From: an uncultured Bacillota bacterium
GTDB taxonomy: Bacteria > Bacillota > Clostridia > Oscillospirales > Oscillospiraceae
Reading direction: 5' to 3'
Length of the DNA stretch: 37,383 nucleotides
Assembly (NCBI GenBank): GCA_947645675.1
Contig: CANSDP010000019.1
Span: 1-37,383, forward strand
Part shown: positions 24,805 through 32,230 of the stretch, piece by piece
How positions within the stretch are numbered: the stretch's first letter is position 1
Layout of the letters: each line of letters starts with the position of its first letter
The notes under the pieces: generated by a model
Told to the model about the DNA's origin: nothing
The model's database searches: none
The model's input: only the letters and a program-made list of their open reading frames with translations
Position numbers and translations under genes: made by a program

Positions 24805-25035
24805 ATGAAAGAGCTTCTCACCTACGTGGCCCAGAACCTGGTGGAGCACCCGGAGCAGGTGTCTGTCACTGAGGTCGAGGGCGACGGCGAGACCGTTTTG
24901 CAGCTCCGGGTCGCCCCGGAGGACATGGGCAAGGTGATCGGCCGTCAGGGCCGTATCGCCAAGGAGATCCGCATTTTGATGCGCTCCGCCGCCCAGCGGG
25001 CCGGCAAGCGGATTAATGTGGAGATCGTTGACTAA
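24805..25035 (+). CDS. khpA: KH-domain RNA-binding protein KhpA
   Basis: 76 aa, a single KH domain with the RNA-binding loop in KVIGRQGRIAKEIR (GxxG as GRQG) and a C-terminal strand KRINVEIVD. This is the YlqC/KhpA family, which pairs with KhpB (Jag) and influences cell division, cell size and sRNA-mRNA contacts in Gram-positives. It starts 15 bp after rpsP with GGAGGT upstream. A terminator-like hairpin follows, so in this genome the unit may end here rather than run into rimM. Confidence 0.95.
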   Translation: MKELLTYVAQNLVEHPEQVSVTEVEGDGETVLQLRVAPEDMGKVIGRQGRIAKEIRILMRSAAQRAGKRINVEIVD

Positions 25036-25040
25036 ACCAA

Positions 25041-25070
25041 GGGCGCAGGGGCTTCCCTGCGTCCTTCTTT
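25041..25070 (+). terminator. terminator-like hairpin after khpA
   Basis: GGGCGCAGGG (25041-25050) pairs with CCCTGCGTCC (25055-25064) with one G-U, 4-nt loop, followed by TTCTTTTC. It separates rpsP-khpA from the orphan gene and rimM. Confidence 0.7.
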
Positions 25071-25086
25071 TCAAACCGGAGGACTT

Positions 25087-25473
25087 ATGACCTGGTCAAA
25101 AGCACAGTTGGCGGAGATGAAATACTACTGCACCAGCACCCGCTGCCGGACCTCCTTCCCTTGCTACCCGTTCAGCTGGCAGATCGAGACGATCCTGGAG
25201 ATTTTTTTCTTTTATTCCATTAAAAAATTTCAAATCGAGGATATCAAAGAATTTTATAAGACACTCCGGATTTCAAAGCCCCGTTCGGATGGACTGCGAA
25301 ATCCGTCGCCCAGGCAGATCGCCCAGGCGCTCGGCCGGATGAAAAATGTCCGGCTCATAGAAGGGGACCGCTATCAAATCACAGATGCGAATATCACTTT
25401 TTACGCGGACGAACTGGAATATGGGTATGAGAAAGGGTTTGTCCAGTATTTTATGGAGGAACACACATGCTGA
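25087..25473 (+). CDS. unknown protein inserted between khpA and rimM
   Basis: 128 aa; I do not recognise the family. GGAGG lies 4 nt before the ATG, which is a tight spacing. The N-terminal part has three cysteines (Cys15, 20 and 26, in MKYYCTSTRCRTSFPC), then an aromatic stretch FFFYSIKKF. The C-terminal half, RQIAQALGRMKNVRLIEGDR, looks like a small winged-helix-like segment. It is predicted soluble. Codon use is clearly AT-richer than in its neighbours, most strikingly at 25200-25290, which suggests acquisition. Its last codons overlap the rimM start by 7 bp, so rimM may depend on its translation. The usual khpA-rimM neighbourhood lacks such a gene. Confidence 0.75.
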   Translation: MTWSKAQLAEMKYYCTSTRCRTSFPCYPFSWQIETILEIFFFYSIKKFQIEDIKEFYKTLRISKPRSDGLRNPSPRQIAQALGRMKNVRLIEGDRYQITDANITFYADELEYGYEKGFVQYFMEEHTC

Positions 25474-25964
25474 AGCAATATTTAGAGGTGGGCAAGGTCA
25501 CCAACGTCCACGGCCTAATGGGCGAGGTGAAGGTTCAGCCCTGGGCGGACTCGCCGGAGTTTCTTTGCCAGTTCAAAACCCTGTACGTGGACGAGGCCCG
25601 CTTCCCCATGACGGTGCAGCGGGCCCGGGTCCACAAGAACATGGTTATTATTAAGTTTGAGGGCCCCACCGACGTGCCCAGCGCCCTGTCCCTGCGCAAC
25701 GCCATTTTGTATATCGACCGGGCCGACGCCAAGCTGCCCGAGGGGGCCTTCTTTCTGGCCGACATTTACGGCCTGGAGGCGAGGGACGCCGCCAGCGGCG
25801 AGGTGCTGGGCAAGATCGCCGACGTGCTCACCCTGCCCGCCAACAATGTCTATGTGATCAAGGGCGGCAAACGGGAGCTGATGATTCCCGCCGTGCCCCA
25901 GTTTATCGCCGAGACCAATATTGAGGGCGGCTTCATCCGGGTGAATCTGATGGAGGGGCTGTAA
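25467..25964 (+). CDS. rimM: 16S rRNA processing protein RimM
   Basis: 165 aa. The N-terminal RimM beta-barrel (1-80) reads YLEVGKVTNVHGLMGEVKVQ and is joined to a C-terminal PRC-barrel (about 92-165), with ADIYGLEARDAASGEVLGKI and the closing LMIPAVPQFIAETNIEGGFI. RimM binds S19 and helps mature the 30S head. Its ATG lies within the end of the preceding orphan gene (ATGCTGA overlap), and its stop overlaps the next start (TAATG), so it is translationally coupled on both sides. trmD, often next, is absent. Confidence 0.96.
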   Translation: MLKQYLEVGKVTNVHGLMGEVKVQPWADSPEFLCQFKTLYVDEARFPMTVQRARVHKNMVIIKFEGPTDVPSALSLRNAILYIDRADAKLPEGAFFLADIYGLEARDAASGEVLGKIADVLTLPANNVYVIKGGKRELMIPAVPQFIAETNIEGGFIRVNLMEGL

Positions 25965-27082
25965 TGAAGCAGGAATGGAAGACCCCTCTGCGCTTTGGCG
26001 CGGTCTTGTTTGGGCTCTACCTGGCCGTCCACTACTGGAGCCGCCTGTCCGCCCTGGCCCTGACGGCCCTGGGGGCGGGCTTCCCTCTGGCGCTGGGCGC
26101 GGTCATCGCCTACGCCGTCAACATCCTTATGAGCATGTATGAGGGGTGGTACTTCCCCAAGTCGAAGAACAGCCTTGTGCTTCAGAGCCGCCGCCCGGTG
26201 TGTCTGCTTCTGGCCTACGCCAGCCTGATCGCCCTGGTGGTCCTGATCGTCCGCATGATCCTGCCCGAGCTGATTCAAAGCTTCACCCTGATCCTTCAGG
26301 AGCTGACCCCCCTGCTCCGTCAGCTGAGCGTCAAGCTGAATGATCTGAGTCCCGATCAGCTGGCAGCGCTGTCCAGCCTCTTCGCCGCTGACGGGACCGT
26401 CAACTGGCAGGAGCTGGCCACAAAGGTGGTAAACCTTCTCCTGGCCGGGCTGGGAGGCGTGATGGGCTCTCTGATGTCCCTTGTTTCCGCCACCGTGTCC
26501 ACTGCCTTCACTGCCGTCGTCAGCGTCATTTTCTCCATCTATCTGCTCATGGGCAAGGAAAATCTGTCCCGTCAAAGCGCCAGAGTAATGAAAACCTATT
26601 TGAACCCCCGCTGGTACAGCCGCCTGCTCTACTTTTTAAACACCCTGCACAACTGCTTCCGCCGCTTTGTGGTGGGCCAGTGTACTGAGGCGGTCATTTT
26701 GGGGCTGCTGTGTATGGTGGGAATGCTCCTCTTCCAATTCCCCTACGCCTCTATGGTGGGGACGCTGATCGGCTTCACAGCCCTGATTCCGGTGGCCGGC
26801 GCCTACATCGGCGCGGGGGTAGGGGCTTTCCTAATCTTCACTGTCTCCCCCATCAAGGCGCTGCTGTTCCTGGTTTTCATCTCCGTCCTCCAACAGCTGG
26901 AGGGGAACCTGATCTATCCCAAGGTGGTGGGCTCCTCCATCGGACTGCCTGGCATCTGGGTGCTGGCCGCCGTCACCATCGGCGGAGGTGTACTGGGCAT
27001 TGGCGGAATGCTGATCGCCGTCCCTCTGGCGGCTGCCTTTTATCAAATCCTACGTGACGATGTGGCCCGTCGGAACGCATAA
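25964..27082 (+). CDS. AI-2E family transporter (UPF0118 permease)
   Basis: 372 aa, seven or eight hydrophobic segments. There is an N-terminal pair (about 8-55) and one at 78-98 (LAYASLIALVVLIVRMIL). A soluble amphipathic stretch covers about 100-150, and a cluster follows to the end, including AVILGLLCMVGMLLFQFPYA, GTLIGFTALIPVAGAYIGAG and LVFISVLQQLEGNLIYPKVV. These are the conserved motifs of the AI-2E/YdbI/TqsA family. Characterised members export quorum signals or exchange Na+/H+; the substrate here is unknown. The start overlaps the rimM stop, and a strong terminator follows. Confidence 0.93.
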   Translation: MKQEWKTPLRFGAVLFGLYLAVHYWSRLSALALTALGAGFPLALGAVIAYAVNILMSMYEGWYFPKSKNSLVLQSRRPVCLLLAYASLIALVVLIVRMILPELIQSFTLILQELTPLLRQLSVKLNDLSPDQLAALSSLFAADGTVNWQELATKVVNLLLAGLGGVMGSLMSLVSATVSTAFTAVVSVIFSIYLLMGKENLSRQSARVMKTYLNPRWYSRLLYFLNTLHNCFRRFVVGQCTEAVILGLLCMVGMLLFQFPYASMVGTLIGFTALIPVAGAYIGAGVGAFLIFTVSPIKALLFLVFISVLQQLEGNLIYPKVVGSSIGLPGIWVLAAVTIGGGVLGIGGMLIAVPLAAAFYQILRDDVARRNA

Positions 27083-27084
27083 AA

Positions 27085-27120
27085 AACCGGCGCGGGATTT
27101 CCTCCCGTGCCGGTACTTTT
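27085..27120. terminator. bidirectional terminator between the permease and chemoreceptor genes
   Basis: ACCGGCGCGGGA and TCCCGTGCCGGT pair (one G-U) around loop TTTCC. Six A precede and ACTTTTAT follows, so both convergent genes can use it. Confidence 0.8.
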
Positions 27121-28765
27121 ATACCTTAAGCTTGAATTTCCTGGTCTGAGCCTCCATCATCTGCACCTGGCTGAACAGCTCGGAGCTAACCGCGGCGGAC
27201 TCCTCGCTGCTGGCGGAATTGCTCTGGACCACGGCGGAGATCTGACCGATGCCCTCGGTGACCTGGGCAATGGACTCGGCATCCTCCTTCACCGCCTGGG
27301 TGATGGTGCCGATGGCCTCGTTGGACTCCACCACCAGCTCCAGGGTCCGCTTCAGAGTGGCGGAAACCTCATCCACGATCTGGCTGCCCCGCTCGGTGGC
27401 CTGGACAGAGTTCTCAATCAGGCCTTTGGTGGCCTTGGCGGCCTCGTCAGACTTGGAGGCCAGATTACGCACCTCGTCGGCTACCACGGCGAAGCCCTTT
27501 CCGGCGGAGCCCGCCCGGGCGGCCTCCACAGCGGCGTTCAGGGCCAGAATATTGGTCTGGAAGGCAATGTTCTCAATGGTAGCGATGATCTTTTCAATCT
27601 GCACAGAGGCCTCGGTGATGTCCCCCATGGCGGCGATCATCTGCTCCATCTGCTTGCCGCTGATGCTTACCTGCTCGCCGGTCCGATGGGCGTTGTCCTG
27701 GGCCAGGGCGGCGGTCTTCACGTTCTCAGAGGCATTTTTGGACAGGTTGTCCAGGGTGGCGTACAGCTCCTCAACGGCGCTGGCCTGCTCGGTGGCGCCC
27801 TGAGCCAGGTTCTGAGCGCCGCTGGACAGATGCTCAGCGTTGCCGGATACCCGCTCTTGCGCCTGACAGATACTGTTGATGGTGGCGGACAGGTTGCTGG
27901 TCAGCACGTCGATGGACTCCTCAATGGAACGGAACTCCCCAATGAAGGGGCTGGCGGTGCGTACGTTGAAGTTGCCCTGGGCCAGCTGCTCCATAATCCG
28001 GTTCAGGTCCCAGATATAGCTCCGGATCAGCCCCATCGCCTTCTCCAGGGTGGTGGCCAGGTCGCCCAGCTCATCATCGGAGGTATAGCTCAGCTCCAGG
28101 TCCAGCCGACCATCGTGGAGGGGCTCCACCTGCTTGGTGATGTACAGGATGGGCTTGAGCACCTTTTTCAGCACATACATCACCAGGCTGACCAGGCAGA
28201 CCAGGGCCAGCACCAGACAGACCGCGGTAATCAGCTGCATCCACATAATGGTGGAGTACATTCTGCTGTTGCTGTCGTCGCTCAGTTCGGTTCCACGCTC
28301 CAGCACCTTGTCCAGCTTGGCCACCAGGGCGGTCAGGTCGGCCTGAATCGTGCTCTGATAGTAATTCTGCGCCTGGGCGGGGTTGGAGTCCATCATGCTC
28401 TTCACCTCGCCCACCGACTGGTGCAGCGCCTTGTGCATGGGCTTGATCTCATCCCGCAGGGCCAGCAGCTCCGGGTCGTCCGTGCCGACCTCGCCATAGA
28501 TCCACTGACCCAGCACGCACTGGGTATCATCTGTGCCGGGGAATTCTCCGCCGGCATACAGCGCTTTGCTCAGGTTGCCGGACCATTTGTAGTGCGCGGT
28601 CTCGGCGGACTGAATCTGCGACAGCAAAGCACTCGTCTGCATATTGTCTTCCTGCATACCTTTGATCCGAAGCAGATTGAAGGTCGTTACTCCACTGAAC
28701 AGGAGTATCGATATCAGTGCCGCGATCACCCGGATGAAAACCACTTGTTTGATACTTTTTCGCAT
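27119..28765 (-). CDS. methyl-accepting chemotaxis protein with an extracytoplasmic CZB-like zinc site
   Basis: 548 aa from ATG 28765 (AGG 9 nt upstream; GTG 28780 and ATG 28774 are also possible). TM1 is about 8-32. The outer region 33-182 contains AHYKWSGNL (His58), CVLGQWIY (Cys83) and MHKALH (His111, His115). This is the 3-His/1-Cys arrangement of chemoreceptor zinc-binding domains. TM2 is about 184-208, HAMP about 210-265. The C-terminal signalling domain holds the hairpin tip [20 protein letters not shown] and [16 protein letters not shown]. It should signal to CheA/CheW. No che genes are in the window. A paralogue lies at 34231. It has its own extended -10 promoter. Confidence 0.93.
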   Translation of the reverse strand: MRKSIKQVVFIRVIAALISILLFSGVTTFNLLRIKGMQEDNMQTSALLSQIQSAETAHYKWSGNLSKALYAGGEFPGTDDTQCVLGQWIYGEVGTDDPELLALRDEIKPMHKALHQSVGEVKSMMDSNPAQAQNYYQSTIQADLTALVAKLDKVLERGTELSDDSNSRMYSTIMWMQLITAVCLVLALVCLVSLVMYVLKKVLKPILYITKQVEPLHDGRLDLELSYTSDDELGDLATTLEKAMGLIRSYIWDLNRIMEQLAQGNFNVRTASPFIGEFRSIEESIDVLTSNLSATINSICQAQERVSGNAEHLSSGAQNLAQGATEQASAVEELYATLDNLSKNASENVKTAALAQDNAHRTGEQVSISGKQMEQMIAAMGDITEASVQIEKIIATIENIAFQTNILALNAAVEAARAGSAGKGFAVVADEVRNLASKSDEAAKATKGLIENSVQATERGSQIVDEVSATLKRTLELVVESNEAIGTITQAVKEDAESIAQVTEGIGQISAVVQSNSASSEESAAVSSELFSQVQMMEAQTRKFKLKV

Positions 28766-28812
28766 AGCCAACATCCTCACTTCTTCCCAAATTTAAGCGC
28801 TCGGCAGAGCAT

Positions 28813-28842
28813 AGTATAGCATAGACGGAGGGGCAAAATCAA
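28813..28842 (-). promoter_or_regulatory. promoter of the CZB-type chemoreceptor
   Basis: On the minus strand TTGATT (28837-28842), 18-bp spacer ending TGC, then TATACT (28813-28818), an extended -10. Confidence 0.65.
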
Positions 28843-28890
28843 CACCTTTCTTTCATCTCGTGAAAAAACTCCGGCGGAGCAAAAAATAGT

Positions 28891-28919
28891 TTGTCAAAGG
28901 CTCAGTTTTCTGGTAAAAT
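28891..28919 (+). promoter_or_regulatory. promoter of the fapA-like gene
   Basis: TTGTCA (28891-28896), 17-bp spacer, TAAAAT (28914-28919), 70 bp upstream of the start; divergent from the chemoreceptor promoter. Confidence 0.7.
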
Positions 28920-28988
28920 AGAGAAAACAGACGTGACTAACTTTAGAATTTTTGTGTGATTCCGAAGGCGGAGCGAAAGGAGCGCGGA

Positions 28989-30716
28989 ATGGAGTTAAAA
29001 AAATCAATTTTTTCCCGGCTGTTCGGTTCTAAGGCAGAGGACGCCCCGGCGGAAGAGGAGGAGCCCCTCCTCCCTGATCTCCCCCCGGAGCCCCCGGCCG
29101 CGGGGCCCACGCCCCGCCATGAGCTGATTCTTCCCGAGGACCATGCCATCTTCAAGCTGTGGGTCCTCCGGCGGGACGGCGCGGGCTGGCTGTCCAAACC
29201 GGAGCTGTGCCTGGAGGGGGAAAACGACCCCATTATGCCCGACGACGAGGGCAGAAAGGAGCTCCTCCGGTTACAGACGGTCATCAATGCCTCGGCAAGC
29301 GCCCGCTATGACAAGGCCCGCACCAGAACGCAGGACGGCATGGACATTCCTCCCTCCGACCTGGACGCCGAGGTGGTGATCTTCCTGTCCAGAGACGGCC
29401 TGACCGCCTGGCTCCTGGCCTACCCCCCGGTGGGTCTGGGCAACGATCTGAACATAGGCATTCTGAAAAGCTCCCTGGACAGCTTTCATGTGACCCACGG
29501 CGTAGACCAGGAGCTGCTGCACGCCCTGCCCAAGGACCCTGACCGGTATTTTCACCTCTTTGTCATCGCCCGGGGCACCCCCATGATCCCCGGCCTCCAC
29601 GGACGGGTGGTGGACCTCTTCCCCCGGGTGGAGGAGCGGAAGCTGACAGTGGACGAAAACAACCGGGTGGACTTCACCGAGCTGAACTTTATTCATAATG
29701 TGGAGCAGGGCGGCGTCATCTGCCAGATTTTCCCCGCCACCGAGGGCACCCCGGGCATCACCGTTCAGGACCAGCCCATCCCCATCCGGCCCGGCAAGCC
29801 GGTGGTCATCCCCCAGGGCCGCAACACCGAGGTGTCGGAGGACGGTCAGGCCCTGGTGGCCTCCATCGCCGGCCATGTGGAGTTCAGCGGCCGGGGCTTT
29901 CAGGTCAAGCCCGTGCTGGACATCCCCGGCAACGTGGACTTCTCAGTGGGCGACATCAGCTTTCTGGGAGATGTCTGCGTCCATGGGGACATCTGCAGCG
30001 GCTTCACCGTCCGGGCCACGGGCAGCATCACTGTGGGCGGCGTGGTGGAGGCCTGCATTGTGGAGGCCGGCCGGGATCTGGTGGTGGCCCAGGGCATCCA
30101 GGGGGACAGCCAGGCCATCATCCGGGCCCAGCGGAACGTCTTTGCCAAATATTTGGAAAACAGCTGTGTCTACGCCAAGGAAAATATCGAGGCCGAGTGC
30201 ATCATCAACTGCAACGTCTACTGCGACGGCTCCGTGCAGATTCGCGCGGGGCGGGGCAGCATCATCGGCGGGCAGACCCGGTCCGCCCGGGAGATCAACG
30301 CCAACATTGTGGGCTCCCGAGTGGGCAACCGGACTGACGTCATGCTGGGCGGCCAGCCCTGCGAGGACTACGACGTGGACACCCTAACCCGGGAGATCAA
30401 GGAGCTGGAGCAGACCCTGACCCAGACCGAGCGTCAGCCCGACAGCCCCGCCAAAAATGGCCGTATCGGCAAGCTTCGTATGCAGATTCTGGTGACCAAG
30501 AGCAAGCTGGACCAGAGCCGTAAGGAGCGGGACCAAATAGCCCAGGAAGCCCAGGCGCTCTCCGAGGGGGAGGAGGCTCCTCCTCCCCGCCGAATGCGCT
30601 GCACCACCGTCCACCCCGGCGTGGTGCTGAACATCGACGGCGTAACCTATCACTTCCGGGACCAGGTGTCCCCCTGCTCCGCTACTCTGTCAGACGGCGA
30701 GATCCGCCTGATCTGA
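28989..30716 (+). CDS. FapA/DUF342 family protein
   Basis: 575 aa from ATG 28989, chosen because AAAGGAG lies 7 nt upstream and the product begins MELKKSIFSRLFGSKAEDAP. An acidic/proline linker (16-45) is followed by the FapA N-terminal region, then the DUF342 core (about 180-470). There short parallel beta repeats read VDFSVGDISFLGDVCVHGDI, GSITVGGVVEACIVEAGRDL and ENIEAECIINCNVYCDGSV, like a polymer-forming beta-helix. A coiled coil (about 470-520) and a small beta tail complete it. DUF342/FapA proteins are linked to flagellar assembly and polar localisation in Vibrio and are common in Clostridia with unclear roles. Its 3' end overlaps the convergent glycosyltransferase gene by 27 bp. Confidence 0.88.
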   Translation: MELKKSIFSRLFGSKAEDAPAEEEEPLLPDLPPEPPAAGPTPRHELILPEDHAIFKLWVLRRDGAGWLSKPELCLEGENDPIMPDDEGRKELLRLQTVINASASARYDKARTRTQDGMDIPPSDLDAEVVIFLSRDGLTAWLLAYPPVGLGNDLNIGILKSSLDSFHVTHGVDQELLHALPKDPDRYFHLFVIARGTPMIPGLHGRVVDLFPRVEERKLTVDENNRVDFTELNFIHNVEQGGVICQIFPATEGTPGITVQDQPIPIRPGKPVVIPQGRNTEVSEDGQALVASIAGHVEFSGRGFQVKPVLDIPGNVDFSVGDISFLGDVCVHGDICSGFTVRATGSITVGGVVEACIVEAGRDLVVAQGIQGDSQAIIRAQRNVFAKYLENSCVYAKENIEAECIINCNVYCDGSVQIRAGRGSIIGGQTRSAREINANIVGSRVGNRTDVMLGGQPCEDYDVDTLTREIKELEQTLTQTERQPDSPAKNGRIGKLRMQILVTKSKLDQSRKERDQIAQEAQALSEGEEAPPPRRMRCTTVHPGVVLNIDGVTYHFRDQVSPCSATLSDGEIRLI

Positions 30717-31823
30717 CCGGGCGTCCCTCCGGGCGGCCTCCGCCGCCCGCTCCATCATCTGTAAATTGCCCTGGAGCCGCTCATTGCCCGGCTCCAGGGC
30801 AATCGCTTTTTGTACCTCCTCCAGGGCCTCCAAGTAGGCCCCGGTCTGATAGTAGGCGATGGACCGCAGGTCGTGGGGCAGGCTGCCCCATGCGGAGGCC
30901 TCGCAGATATAACTCCGGGGCCGGACGGTAATGGCCAGGGCGCAGGCAGTGAAATAGAGCACCCCCTCCCATTCCTCCATCGCGTAGAGCATGAGAGCCA
31001 GATCCACATAGGGCTCCCGCAGGTGAGGGGCCTCGGTGATGGCCCGGAGATACCAGTCCCGGGCCTGGGCCGGCTCCCCCTTTCTCCAGTAGGATTTCGC
31101 GATGTACCGCATAGAGGCCGCCCGCTCGTCCCGCCAGAGGGCGGTGGGCATGGCCAGGTGGCCCTTCAGGGTCTTGATGCAGTCGTCCCACCGGCCCCGG
31201 TACATATACTCCCGGCCCAGATAGTGGACGTTCCGGTCATCCCCTGGCTCCTCCTGGACGGACAGCTCCAGCAGGGGCAGATACTGCCCCCGGGACTTTT
31301 TCGGGTCGGGGTGGTGGTCCAGCTGGACCCCCTCGGCGCTGACCATGGGGCCAGGGCTGCCCTCTCCCGTCCATTTGAGCACCTCATGGACCGGGTGGAC
31401 CCACTGATAGCCCCGGCGGGCGTGAATTTTCTCATACCAGAATACCACCCCCTCCGAGCCGTCGGCGTTGAAGGACCAGGTGTACCGGTAGGTGGCCTGC
31501 CCCGCGCCGGGGACCCAGGCCTTCTCCAGCGCCTCCCGCCAGCCGGGGTGGAACACCTCGTCCAGATCGGTACAGACGCAGATGTCGGCGTCCTCCGGAA
31601 CCAGCTCCAGGGACCGGTTCCGCGCGGTGTCGAACCGCCAGGGGGAAATTTCCTCCACCGTCACCTGAGCCCCCCGGGCCCTGAGCTTCTCGACCGTGCC
31701 GTCGCTGGAGCCGGTGTCCAGCACCACCACCTGGTCCGCCTCCGACATGGAGTCCATCCAGCGGTCGGCGAACGCCGCCTCGTTCTTGCAGATGGCGTAG
31801 ACGCATACCTTATATGTTCTCAT
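30690..31823 (-). CDS. family 2 glycosyltransferase with C-terminal TPR-like region
   Basis: 377 aa. The N-terminal GT-A fold begins KVCVYAICKNEAAFADRWM, with nucleotide-sugar motif DTGSSDGT (36-43) and the metal-binding TDLDE (85-89, DxD type). WVHPVHEVLKW near 145 is typical of SunS-like enzymes. Residues about 205-370 are helical repeats with TPR-like spacing (RAASMRYIAKSYWRKGEPAQ ... SIAYYQTGAYLEALEEVQKA). Enzymes of this type glycosylate peptides or surface proteins, including collagen-like ones in some bacteria. A collagen-like gene lies just upstream on the same strand, separated by a terminator, so the protein may modify it; that link is inference. GGAGG lies a few bases before the start. 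Confidence 0.88.
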   Translation of the reverse strand: MRTYKVCVYAICKNEAAFADRWMDSMSEADQVVVLDTGSSDGTVEKLRARGAQVTVEEISPWRFDTARNRSLELVPEDADICVCTDLDEVFHPGWREALEKAWVPGAGQATYRYTWSFNADGSEGVVFWYEKIHARRGYQWVHPVHEVLKWTGEGSPGPMVSAEGVQLDHHPDPKKSRGQYLPLLELSVQEEPGDDRNVHYLGREYMYRGRWDDCIKTLKGHLAMPTALWRDERAASMRYIAKSYWRKGEPAQARDWYLRAITEAPHLREPYVDLALMLYAMEEWEGVLYFTACALAITVRPRSYICEASAWGSLPHDLRSIAYYQTGAYLEALEEVQKAIALEPGNERLQGNLQMMERAAEAARRDARSDQADLAV

Positions 31824-31842
31824 AGGGGCCTCCTTTCAAAAG

Positions 31843-31876
31843 GCCGGCGCTCCCATCGCAGAAGCGCCGGCTGTTT
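31843..31876. terminator. terminator after the small collagen-like gene
   Basis: GCCGGCGCT (31843-31851) and AGCGCCGGC (31863-31871) form a perfect 9-bp stem. T-rich sequence follows on both strands (CTTTTG on minus, TGTTTTTG on plus). On the minus strand it lies about 20 nt after the stop of the small collagen-like gene. Confidence 0.8.
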
Positions 31877-31891
31877 TTGCTGGAGCGGAAA

Positions 31892-32230
31892 TCAGGTGGC
31901 AATGACGCCTGCGGTCCTCAGAGAGGCCAGCAGCTCATTGATTTTGTCCACGAGCTCCGGAGTTCCAGCGCCTGGGTCCTCATCCGCCACCGCGGGGCCG
32001 GGGGTAATGGCCGGACCGGCAGGGCCAGTGGGACCGGTGGGACCTGCGGCGCCAGCAGGGCCGGCAGGGCCAGCGGGGCCAGTGGGACCCGCAGCGCCGG
32101 CGGCGCCCGTCGCCCCCGCGGCGCCGGCAGGGCCGGCGGGGCCGGTGGGACCTTCAGCGCCAGCGGCGCCCGTCGCTCCCGTGGCGCCGGCAGGACCAGC
32201 GGGGCCGGTGGGACCGGTGGGCGCGGTCAT
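31892..32230 (-). CDS. small collagen-like Gly-X-Y protein, possibly the C-terminal half of a split gene
   Basis: 112 aa. After MTAP there are about 22 Gly-X-Y triplets rich in GPA, GPT, GAT and GAA (residues 5-72), then an acidic hinge ([11 protein letters not shown]) and a C-terminal amphipathic helix, [20 protein letters not shown], of the type that closes many clostridial collagen-like proteins and may nucleate trimers. There is no signal peptide, Cys-rich head or other N-terminal domain: the triple-helix repeat starts at once. The ATG follows the recombinase stop directly (TAAATG), with GGAGGG 10 nt upstream inside the recombinase gene. It has a proper stop and terminator. It matches the missing end of the gene at 35859-36851. 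Confidence 0.8.
   Translation of the reverse strand: MTAPTGPTGPAGPAGATGATGAAGAEGPTGPAGPAGAAGATGAAGAAGPTGPAGPAGPAGAAGPTGPTGPAGPAITPGPAVADEDPGAGTPELVDKINELLASLRTAGVIAT

Noticed and set aside
27107-28819. 570-codon open frame antisense to the chemoreceptor
   Set aside because: His/Gly/Leu-rich mirror of the chemoreceptor coding sequence, with no ribosome site.
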